From NCBI GenBank assembly GCA_007122555.1, contig SKTL01000508.1, positions 1 to 8,400 on the forward strand: a stretch of 8,400 nt of DNA, read 5' to 3'. This document shows positions 1-5,541 of the stretch, one piece after another. Origin of the DNA: Thermomicrobiaceae bacterium (GTDB taxonomy: Bacteria > Chloroflexota > Chloroflexia > Thermomicrobiales > Thermomicrobiaceae). Within the stretch, counting starts at the first letter, position 1. Each line of letters starts with the position of its first letter. The notes beneath the pieces were generated by a model. The model was given only the letters and a program-made list of their open reading frames with translations, was not told where the DNA came from and ran no database searches. Position numbers and translations under genes: made by a program.

Positions 1-1359
1 AGGCGTCTCAATCGGGCAAATGCGGCCATAATGCGAATAGTGAACGTCACGAACGTCGAAACCAGCGCGGTCTCGGCTCAGTCCACCCGGTCCGAGCGCC
101 GAGAGTCGTCGCTTGTGCGTCAGCTCGGCCAGCGGGTTGGTTTGGTCCATGAACTGGGAAAGCTGACTGCCGCCGAAGAACTCGCGAACCGAAGCCATCA
201 CCGGCCGGGTCGTGCTGATCAATCCATTTGGCGTCACCGTTTCGACATCCTGGATGGTCATCCGTTCGCGGATACCGCGCTCCAGCCGTTGCAGTCCGGT
301 TCGGACGTGCATTTGAATCAGCTCGCCTACTGCACGAATACGGCGGTTTCCGAGATGATCAATATCATCCGGCTTATCGACGCCGCGGTTGATCATGATC
401 ATCCGGCGCACGATCTCAATAAGGTCCTCGTTGGTCAGCACCCGAGTATCGAGGCCGATGTCAAGCTCGAGACGCTTGTTCAGTCGATACCGACCGACGC
501 GAGCCAGATCATAGCGGCGGCGATCGAAGAACAGATTATGCAGCAGCGTCGAGGCGTTCTCCTTGGTCGGCGGATCGCCCGGTCGCAGCCGGCGATAGAG
601 TTCCACCTGAGCCTCTTCGGGGGTTTCGCTGGTATCCCGCTCGAGGGTACTCTCGATAAACTGCAAGTCCTGATCGTCGACATCCTCGAACAACGCCCGA
701 ATGTCATCGTTGTCGCCAAGGTTCAGCGCCCGCAGCAGCACGGTTGCCGGCAGCTTGCGTTTGCGGTCGACCTTCACCGAGAGCACGTTGCGGTTCGACG
801 TTTCGAACTCCAACCAGGCGCCCCGGCTCGGAATCAGTTTTGCTCCGCACAGACGTCGTCCAGTCGCGTTATCTTCAGAAAGATCGAAGTATGCGCCCGG
901 CGACCGCACCAGCTGAGAGACAACCACCCGCTCGGCGCCGTTAATAAGGAACGTGCCCTTCGGCGTCATGATCGGGAAATCGCCCAGAAAGACATCGCTT
1001 TCCTTGACCTCGCCGGTCTCGCGTACGGTCAGGCGAACCTTGATTCGCAGCGGCGCCGCGTACGTCATGTCGCGCTCGCGGCAGAGTTCTTCTGACAGCC
1101 GTGGTTCATCAAACCAGTGCTCCAGGAACTCCAGCTGCATCTTGTTGTTGTAGTCTTCAATCGGAGAGATCTCCTGAAGGAGTTCTCGCAGGCCATCCGA
1201 TTTGAACCAGTCAAACGATTCGATCTGAAGCTGCACCAGGTTCGGCATTTCCAGAACGGTCGGGATGCTAGCGTACGATCGGCGGCCAATCCCCAGATTG
1301 GAGAGGACCTGGTCCTTACTGACTCCGGCGACTCCCTGGTCTCGGACAGTTATGGCCAT
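1..1359 (-). CDS. rpoB: DNA-directed RNA polymerase subunit beta (5' part, runs off left edge)
   Basis: This is the N-terminal 453 residues of the RNA polymerase beta subunit, the core subunit that with beta' forms the catalytic cleft. The reading frame is open from ATG at 1359 to base 1, so the C-terminal half or more lies outside the window. Recognisable blocks in order are the N-terminal protrusion start ([14 protein letters not shown], about residues 39-52), the block [27 protein letters not shown] split over about residues 124-150, the fork-loop/rifampicin region ([20 protein letters not shown], about 396-415, then [19 protein letters not shown]), and [15 protein letters not shown] at the edge. 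The start is set by the ribosome binding site AGAGGAG (1366-1372), six bases before the ATG. Relative to E. coli numbering the rifampicin region comes about 111 residues earlier, which fits absence of the large proteobacterial insertion in the beta2 lobe. The Gln, Asp, His and Ser that contact rifampicin are all present. The gene directly upstream is a divergent membrane protein gene, not rplL. Confidence 0.98.
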   Translation of the reverse strand, partial: MAITVRDQGVAGVSKDQVLSNLGIGRRSYASIPTVLEMPNLVQLQIESFDWFKSDGLRELLQEISPIEDYNNKMQLEFLEHWFDEPRLSEELCRERDMTYAAPLRIKVRLTVRETGEVKESDVFLGDFPIMTPKGTFLINGAERVVVSQLVRSPGAYFDLSEDNATGRRLCGAKLIPSRGAWLEFETSNRNVLSVKVDRKRKLPATVLLRALNLGDNDDIRALFEDVDDQDLQFIESTLERDTSETPEEAQVELYRRLRPGDPPTKENASTLLHNLFFDRRRYDLARVGRYRLNKRLELDIGLDTRVLTNEDLIEIVRRMIMINRGVDKPDDIDHLGNRRIRAVGELIQMHVRTGLQRLERGIRERMTIQDVETVTPNGLISTTRPVMASVREFFGGSQLSQFMDQTNPLAELTHKRRLSALGPGGLSRDRAGFDVRDVHYSHYGRICPIETP

Positions 1360-1365
1360 TCACTG

Positions 1366-1372
1366 CTCCTCT
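1366..1372 (-). promoter_or_regulatory. rpoB ribosome binding site
   Basis: AGAGGAG on the minus strand, followed by a six-base spacer and ATG at 1359. It fixes the rpoB start and excludes translation from further upstream. Confidence 0.85.
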
Positions 1373-1409
1373 TTTAGATAGTGTGGAACGGCGGGACAAA
1401 CATGAGCCT

Positions 1410-1442
1410 AACCCGGCTACGCACCTGACGCACCAGCGGGTT
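1410..1442 (-). other. Leader hairpin with heptamer direct repeat upstream of rpoB
   Basis: In minus-strand RNA, AACCCGCT pairs with AGC-C-GGGTT, an eight-base-pair stem with a single bulged C. The loop contains the heptamer GGTGCGT twice, separated by CA (1419-1434 on the plus strand). It sits 51-83 bases upstream of the rpoB start codon, inside the predicted leader. There is no T tract, so it is not an intrinsic terminator. The pairing is read directly from sequence; a regulatory role is inference. Confidence 0.4.
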
Positions 1443-1502
1443 GACCCTTCCAAACGAACTCAAATTGACGACAAATGCTGTATCGACGGGAACACGAAAA
1501 CG

Positions 1503-1528
1503 CAGGAGGGCAATGTGCTCCCCTCCCG
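1503..1528 (-). other. Attenuator-like hairpin in rpoB leader
   Basis: In minus-strand RNA, CGGGAGGG pairs with CCCTCCTG around a ten-base loop, eight pairs including one G-U wobble. It is followed by CG and a broken T-rich run (TTTT, CG, TGTT). The wobble would be an A-C mismatch in the plus-strand RNA, so the structure favours the rpoB transcript. It lies about 75-100 nt after the predicted transcription start. It may be a weak terminator or attenuator, but the T run is interrupted and this is unproven. Confidence 0.4.
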
Positions 1529-1609
1529 ACGCTTGGGACCGAATCGGTTCTCGAATATGATCCTAAGTTTGTTCCGCATGCCCGAGCGACCACCAATCAG
1601 CAAACATGA

Positions 1610-1638
1610 AGTATAAGAGGCGGTCAGGGCGATGTCAA
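1610..1638 (-). promoter_or_regulatory. Near-consensus sigma-70-type promoter of rpoB
   Basis: The -35 element TTGACA (1633-1638, reverse complement) is separated by exactly 17 bases (1616-1632) from the -10 element TATACT (1610-1615). Transcription would start near 1603 and read toward rpoB, giving a leader of about 240 nt. A match this close in a noncoding region that points at a highly expressed gene is strong evidence of a real promoter. Confidence 0.85.
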
Positions 1639-1661
1639 TGTGAAACACGACGAATCGCAGA

Positions 1662-1677
1662 TCTGGCGTTGGCCAGA
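1662..1677. promoter_or_regulatory. Operator-like inverted repeat
   Basis: TCTGGC-GTTG-GCCAGA is a perfect 6+4+6 inverted repeat. It lies about 24 bases upstream of the rpoB -35 element and between the two divergent genes, which is a common place for an activator or repressor site. There is no T tract. No known consensus is recognised, so the role is inferred from symmetry and position only. Confidence 0.35.
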
Positions 1678-1756
1678 CCGTGCGTTCAATTGCGAACAGT
1701 CTACCAGAGGGAGTCGTTCAACGCGATAGCGACCCCGGCATTCTGGCGGAATCGGT

Positions 1757-1762
1757 TATAGT
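1757..1762 (+). promoter_or_regulatory. Possible -10 element for the DUF2085 gene
   Basis: TATAGT lies 45 bases before the ATG at 1808. No credible -35 hexamer is found at 16-18 bases and there is no TGN extension, so it would be a weak or activator-dependent promoter. Apart from this, the operator-like palindrome and the rpoB signals, I see nothing coding or structured in the 1360-1807 intergenic stretch. Confidence 0.25.
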
Positions 1763-1807
1763 TGGGATCAACAAACGCTGTCCGGGCAGTAGTGAAACGG
1801 ACGACGC

Positions 1808-2395
1808 ATGGCTGATTCATCGCATTCGCTGCCGCAGGTAAAACACGAACCGCTGATTATCCGGATCGATCGTCACATCTATCGGTTCGCCCGGCACTGG
1901 CTCCTCGCCTTTAACCTCGTGGCGTTCTTCCTCGCGTCAATGCCGTTCATTATCCCGTTCATGGCATCGCAGGGGTTCACAGGGTTCGCGGCCTGGCTGC
2001 ACACTTCCTTCGGATTGATGTGCCATCAGATGCCCGAACGCAGCTTCACGCTTTTCGGCGAACAGATGGCGCTCTGTCATCGAATGACTGCGATTTATGT
2101 CGCCTCGTTCGTCGGCGGAATCGGATACGCGATCGTCCGTGACCGCTTGCCTCCGCTCAGTTTCCGCGCACTGGCGATTATGGCGACACCGATGGCGATC
2201 GACGGGTTCACCCAGCTCTTCGGGTTGCGCGAGAGCGTCTGGGAATTGCGGCTCATCACCGGCTCTCTCTTTGCGCTGGGCGTCATGTGGTTCTCCTTGC
2301 CAAGGCTGGAACAAGGATTTGGAGAGATCAAGACAGTCGTTGAAACGCGATTCAAGCGACTCGTGCGTGAGGGTCGAAGTAACCCGCTTTCCTGA
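1808..2395 (+). CDS. DUF2085 family integral membrane protein
   Basis: This 195-residue membrane protein belongs to the uncharacterised DUF2085 family. The family signature appears as CHQMPERSF (72-80) followed by ALCHRMTAIY (88-97) and the later block IDGFTQLFGL (131-140) with RLITG (148-152). Hydrophobic segments at about 31-53, 92-110, 119-135 and 147-165 suggest four membrane spans, with a basic C-terminal tail (RFKRLVREGR). Many family members carry C-x-R-C at the second motif; here it is C-H-R-M, so only the first Cys is kept. A metal or redox role for the Cys/His residues is plausible but untested. ATG at 1808 is preceded by only a weak GGA-type ribosome binding site. The gene diverges from rpoB and precedes coaBC by 55 bases on the same strand. 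Confidence 0.88.
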   Translation: MADSSHSLPQVKHEPLIIRIDRHIYRFARHWLLAFNLVAFFLASMPFIIPFMASQGFTGFAAWLHTSFGLMCHQMPERSFTLFGEQMALCHRMTAIYVASFVGGIGYAIVRDRLPPLSFRALAIMATPMAIDGFTQLFGLRESVWELRLITGSLFALGVMWFSLPRLEQGFGEIKTVVETRFKRLVREGRSNPLS

Positions 2396-2406
2396 GATTG
2401 CCTTCG

Positions 2407-2429
2407 ATGCGTCGACGGCTCGACTGCAT
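2407..2429 (+). other. Hairpin between the DUF2085 gene and coaBC
   Basis: ATGCGTCGA pairs with TCGAC-T-GCAT around a CGGC loop, nine pairs with one bulged T. It lies 12 bases after the DUF2085 stop and 21 bases before the coaBC start. No T run follows, so it is not a standard intrinsic terminator; it could stabilise or pause the transcript. The role is unproven. Confidence 0.3.
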
Positions 2430-2450
2430 GAGCCATGAAAGTGACATTGT

Positions 2451-3665
2451 GTGAGTAATTCGTTATTGAATGGGAAACGAATTCTACTTGGCGTAAGCGG
2501 TGGAATCGCCGCCTACAAGGTGATCGAGCTGGTCCGGATGCTCCGCCAGGCCGGAAGCCGTATCGACGTTGTGATGACCGCCGCAGCCGAACAGTTCGTC
2601 ACGCCGCTCACGTTCGAAACGCTAACTCGCCAGCCAGTCCGCCGCGATGTGTTCCAGCAATGGACCGAAGCGGAAGCCGGTCATGTGACGCTTGCTGAAA
2701 AGGCCGACATCATGGTGATCGCCCCAGCGACCGCCAACACGCTCGCGAAACTGGCTCACGGACTGGCGGACGACATGCTGACCGTCAGCGCGCTCGCCTG
2801 TCCATCGCCAGTTCTGGTCGCCCCGGCAATGGACCATCACATGTATTTGAATTCAGCAACGCAAGCGAATCTTGAAACGCTCCGGTCTCGCGGCATTCAC
2901 GTGGTTGGGCCCGATCAGGGAGAGCTGGCGTCAGGCATCATCGGTCAGGGCAGACTGGTCGCCCCTGATCACCTGTTCGGTTCGATCCGTTCAATCCTTG
3001 GACAGTCCGGCCCGCTGGCGGGCAAGCACGTCGTCGTGTCTGCCGGGGCCACTCGGGAGCCGCTCGATCCGATCCGATTTATCTCGAACCGCTCCAGCGG
3101 TCGCATGGGGTACGCAATCGCGCAGGCGCTTGTCGATGCCGGCGCGCGCACATCACTGATTTCCGCCGCGACACATCTTGATCCGCCGGTCGGCGCAACG
3201 GTTGAACAGGTTGAATCCGCGGCGGACATGCACAAGGCTGTCACAGAAGCGGCTACGGATGCCGACGCTCTCATTATGTCTGCTGCGGTTGGTGATTACG
3301 CGGCGCGCGAGGTCAGCGCGGAAAAGGTCAAGAAGGACGATGACGACCTGACGATCGAGTTGACCAGAACTGTCGATATTCTCGCGACAACCGAACGCCC
3401 GGGCTTGATCAAGATAGGTTTCGCCGCTGAGACAGCAAATCTGACCGAGTATGCGAAGGCGAAGCTCGTGTCGAAGGGCGTTCAGCTCCTCATCGCGAAT
3501 GATGCGCGACAGGCTATGGGATCAGACGACAACCAGGCATTCTTCTTCCGTCCAGGACACGAACCTGAAGAACTCCCACTGATGTCCAAGCACGACCTGG
3601 CGCGTCGTATAGTTGACGAACTGGTTCGGCTCGTCGAGATACGGAGCACAGGCGAGGGGAACTGA
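2451..3665 (+). CDS. coaBC: Bifunctional phosphopantothenoylcysteine decarboxylase / phosphopantothenate-cysteine ligase
   Basis: CoaBC (Dfp) performs two cytosolic steps of coenzyme A synthesis: nucleotide-dependent ligation of cysteine to 4'-phosphopantothenate (CoaB) and FMN-dependent decarboxylation to 4'-phosphopantetheine (CoaC). The 404-residue length is typical. The CoaC domain (about 1-180) shows GVSGGIAAYK (14-23), the catalytic His in AGHVTLAEKAD (H78) and APATANTLAKLAHGLADD (91-108). The CoaB domain (about 190-400) shows SAGATREPLDPIRFISNRSS (197-216), the lysine motif EKVKK (291-295), GFAAET (323-328) and IAND (348-351). Two CoaC active-site positions differ from E. coli: the PxMN Asn is Asp (PAMD, D128) and the ACGD-type Cys is Ser (ELASG, S161). 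The start is GTG at 2451, since an in-frame TGA lies at 2442. Only 4 bases separate the stop from the next gene, suggesting one operon. Confidence 0.96.
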   Translation: MSNSLLNGKRILLGVSGGIAAYKVIELVRMLRQAGSRIDVVMTAAAEQFVTPLTFETLTRQPVRRDVFQQWTEAEAGHVTLAEKADIMVIAPATANTLAKLAHGLADDMLTVSALACPSPVLVAPAMDHHMYLNSATQANLETLRSRGIHVVGPDQGELASGIIGQGRLVAPDHLFGSIRSILGQSGPLAGKHVVVSAGATREPLDPIRFISNRSSGRMGYAIAQALVDAGARTSLISAATHLDPPVGATVEQVESAADMHKAVTEAATDADALIMSAAVGDYAAREVSAEKVKKDDDDLTIELTRTVDILATTERPGLIKIGFAAETANLTEYAKAKLVSKGVQLLIANDARQAMGSDDNQAFFFRPGHEPEELPLMSKHDLARRIVDELVRLVEIRSTGEGN

Positions 3666-3669
3666 TCTG

Positions 3670-4032
3670 ATGCAACCACCTCGCTCACGCACGCCCAGGA
3701 TTGATCTGAGCGACACCGAAACGCTTCGCGCCCTGATTCTCAACGCCACGGCGATCGCCATGACGTTGTTAACGCTCAGAGTCGCGACACTGGTGGTCAC
3801 CGACTCGTCGGACGGGACGTTCCCACGCTACCTGCAGATGGTGACGGAGCCGCTGGTCTGGCCATTCAAGTTTCTCCCGATCCTCAGCGCAACGATCCTT
3901 GCAAACATCACGTTGATCGACATACTCATGATTCCGGTCATCGCAATGGCCGGTCTCTTCGTCGCCGGGATCCTCACTGGCTGGCGAGAATCCGGCGCCC
4001 GCGCGCGTCGCTATCCGTCCCTGCGGGAATAG
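3670..4032 (+). CDS. YggT family membrane protein
   Basis: This 120-residue protein has two long hydrophobic stretches (about 20-43 and 70-104) flanking the motif VTEPLVWPFKFLPI (58-71). That motif matches the YggT-family signature, in which a 'TEP..P.R' loop precedes the second hydrophobic region. Family members are small inner-membrane proteins often found near cell-division or shape genes; their biochemical role is not settled. I chose ATG at 3670, four bases after the coaBC stop, because GAGGGGAA (3654-3661) is a good ribosome binding site for it. The frame also stays open back to an ATG at 3613, but the added residues would simply overlap coaBC and look unlike the family. Co-transcription with coaBC is likely. 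Confidence 0.8.
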   Translation: MQPPRSRTPRIDLSDTETLRALILNATAIAMTLLTLRVATLVVTDSSDGTFPRYLQMVTEPLVWPFKFLPILSATILANITLIDILMIPVIAMAGLFVAGILTGWRESGARARRYPSLRE

Positions 4033-4046
4033 CCAATCTACGCTCA

Positions 4047-4055
4047 TGCTACACT
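4047..4055 (+). promoter_or_regulatory. Possible extended -10 promoter upstream of the micro-protein gene
   Basis: TGC-TACACT matches the extended -10 form (TGN then TAnnnT). No good -35 hexamer is present at the expected distance. It would start a transcript near 4062 with a leader of about 125 nt to the small gene at 4186. The support is weak. Confidence 0.22.
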
Positions 4056-4096
4056 GACTCCCGGCAGGGAACGTGCGCTGCTACGGCCAGCGAACG

Positions 4097-4106
4097 CGAA
4101 CGTTCG
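4097..4106. repeat. Perfect 10-bp palindrome CGAACGTTCG
   Basis: A perfect self-complementary decamer in the spacer between the yggT-like gene and the micro-protein gene. It lies about 40 bases downstream of the possible extended -10. It could be a protein-binding site or a chance palindrome. Confidence 0.25.
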
Positions 4107-4130
4107 TCAGAATCAACCTGAAGACGGTAA

Positions 4131-4145
4131 CAATGCGAAGCATTG
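4131..4145 (+). other. Small hairpin in the micro-protein leader
   Basis: CAATGC-GAA-GCATTG forms a six-pair stem with a GAA triloop, ending 26 bases before the strong ribosome binding site of the small gene. No T tract follows, so it is not a terminator. A role in mRNA stability is possible. Confidence 0.25.
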
Positions 4146-4185
4146 CTCGATCAACGGCACGTGAAATCAAAGGGGGAGCCGAGAC

Positions 4186-4302
4186 ATGACGCGAAACGTC
4201 GTTCGGGGAATCCTGAACCTGATACTCGCCGCAGCGGCAGCATGGCTGGCCAATTTCATCGTTGAGAAGATGTTCGGCCCCGAAGAACTCGAAACCGACT
4301 AG
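4186..4302 (+). CDS. 38-residue single-span membrane micro-protein
   Basis: A short reading frame runs from ATG at 4186 to TAG at 4300-4302. It has a very strong ribosome binding site, AGGGGGAG (4171-4178), seven bases before the start. The product begins MTRNVVRGIL, then has an Ala/Leu-rich hydrophobic stretch (about residues 9-26, including five consecutive alanines) and an acidic tail (EKMFGPEELETD). The positive N-terminus, one span and acidic C-terminus predict a single-pass inner-membrane protein. No family is recognised. It lies on the same strand as, and 78 bases before, the eRF1-like gene and may share its transcript. The best evidence is the ribosome binding site together with a sensible charge and hydrophobicity layout. 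It could instead be a leader peptide. Confidence 0.6.
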   Translation: MTRNVVRGILNLILAAAAAWLANFIVEKMFGPEELETD

Positions 4303-4367
4303 CAAGCTGCACGACAGCACGATGTTTACCGAAACGACCGTATCTGATGTTCAAACCGATCGTAGTC

Positions 4368-4373
4368 AGGAGG
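4368..4373 (+). promoter_or_regulatory. Consensus ribosome binding site for the eRF1-like gene
   Basis: AGGAGG, seven bases ahead of GTG at 4381. It decides the start in favour of this GTG rather than the out-of-frame GTG at 4377, and it predicts efficient translation. Confidence 0.85.
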
Positions 4374-4380
4374 CAAGTGC

Positions 4381-5541
4381 GTGATCACGCGTTCCGACCT
4401 GCAAGAGATTAGCCAGCTTGAGAACGACCAGGGACACCTGCTCAGTCTTTACCTTCCACTGTTTCAGGACACGAACGACACGGATTACAACATCGAGCTC
4501 AAGAATCTGCTGCGATCAGCCGACCAGCGCTTCCAGCAACAGTTCGGAAGCGAGCTGCCAGCGTCGTTCGAAGGGCTATTCGAGGACATTCGCGTCTTCA
4601 TTCGTGACAACGCCGGTAAGTATGGACGGGGCATCGCGCTCTTCGCCACTCCGGACAAGGGAATCATTGAAACCAGATCGATGCCCAGTTCAGTCGAACC
4701 CTCTGCGATCGTTGATTCCCGGCCAAATCTCGCGCCGTTGATTCGACTGGTCGAGGACTACACGCCCTATTGCGTGTGCATCATCTCGCGCGATCAAGCC
4801 CGAATCCTCACCGGTATCCTGGACGAACTGGAAGAGCACAGTCAGTTGGAAGACGATGAGGTTCCGGGACAGCATGATCAGGGAGGCTGGTCCCAGTCGC
4901 GCTTCGAACGTCATATCGAAGATCACGTTCATCGGCATTTCAAGCGTGTCGCGCAACACCTCTTCGAGATGCTGGAAAACAACGACTATCAACACCTGAT
5001 CCTGGGAGGGCCGGAAGAGGTTGTCGCTGGTTTCAGGGATGTGTTGCACCAGTATGTCAAGGACCGTCTCATCGGACATGTACGGCTGCTCATGGAAGCG
5101 AACATCAACGACGTGCGTTCACACGCGCTGGACGTAATCGAAGAACAGGTGAAACTGCGAAAACGAGACCTCATTCAGAAAGTCGAGAGCGAATCGCTCG
5201 CCAAAGACATGGGAGTTCACGGTCTGACCGGCGTCATGGAGGCGTTGCAGCGAGGACAGGTGCTCAGTCTGGTCGTAGACCACCATGTCCGTACCAGCGG
5301 CATTGTCTGCACGTCCTGCGGCGCGATGAGCGTTACCCCTGCACAAGGCGAGACGTGTCCGTACTGTCAGAGCGCCGAGATCCGGGAAATGACGAACGTG
5401 ATTCCCGGGATCATCACCACTGCTTTTCAACAAGGCGCGGCGATCTCGGTCATCGACGATGAAGAGCAGCAAGAGCAGCTCGCGAAACTCGGCGGAATCG
5501 GCGCACTTCTGCGATTTCGTGTTGAAGAGCAATCTGCCTGA
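4381..5541 (+). CDS. eRF1/Pelota/Vms1-like bacterial release-factor family protein (baeRF type) with GGW motif
   Basis: This 386-residue protein has the three-part layout of archaeo-eukaryotic release factors. An N-terminal domain (about 1-125) is followed by a middle domain (about 128-230) with DQGGWSQSRFERH (166-178) and LILGGPEEVV (206-215). The C-terminal domain (about 245-386) has a four-Cys zinc-ribbon insertion (C310, C313, C326, C329) and ends LAKLGGIGALLRFR, like the closing motif of eRF1/Pelota. In classical factors the middle-domain loop is GGQ, whose Gln acts in peptidyl-tRNA hydrolysis; here it is GGW, followed by the usual S-x-x-R-F-x-R. Bacterial families of this superfamily (baeRF) have been proposed to act in ribosome rescue or peptidyl-tRNA cleavage. 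That role is inferred here. GTG start with consensus AGGAGG. Its stop overlaps the start of the lipid kinase gene by one base. Confidence 0.8.
   Translation: MITRSDLQEISQLENDQGHLLSLYLPLFQDTNDTDYNIELKNLLRSADQRFQQQFGSELPASFEGLFEDIRVFIRDNAGKYGRGIALFATPDKGIIETRSMPSSVEPSAIVDSRPNLAPLIRLVEDYTPYCVCIISRDQARILTGILDELEEHSQLEDDEVPGQHDQGGWSQSRFERHIEDHVHRHFKRVAQHLFEMLENNDYQHLILGGPEEVVAGFRDVLHQYVKDRLIGHVRLLMEANINDVRSHALDVIEEQVKLRKRDLIQKVESESLAKDMGVHGLTGVMEALQRGQVLSLVVDHHVRTSGIVCTSCGAMSVTPAQGETCPYCQSAEIREMTNVIPGIITTAFQQGAAISVIDDEEQQEQLAKLGGIGALLRFRVEEQSA

Noticed and set aside
31..1095. Plus-strand open frame of 354 codons across the first kilobase
   Set aside because: It lies wholly antisense to an unmistakable rpoB, has no recognisable domain and is rich in Arg, Gln and His as expected from a shadow frame in GC-rich coding DNA.
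1383..1648. Short open frames on both strands in the intergenic region (1383-1616 plus, 1460-1648 minus)
   Set aside because: Neither has a convincing ribosome binding site or family resemblance. The minus-strand one begins upstream of the -10 of the strong rpoB promoter, so that transcript would lack its start.
1541..1757. Nine-base direct repeat GAATCGGTT (1541-1549 and 1749-1757)
   Set aside because: Only two widely spaced copies with no symmetry relative to the promoters; likely chance.
3613..3669. Extended start for the YggT-like protein at ATG 3613
   Set aside because: The extra 19 residues overlap the end of coaBC and do not resemble the family; ATG 3670 has a good ribosome binding site and follows the coaBC stop directly.
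4059..4070. TCCC-GGCA-GGGA as a terminator after the YggT-like gene
   Set aside because: The stem has only four pairs and no T tract follows.
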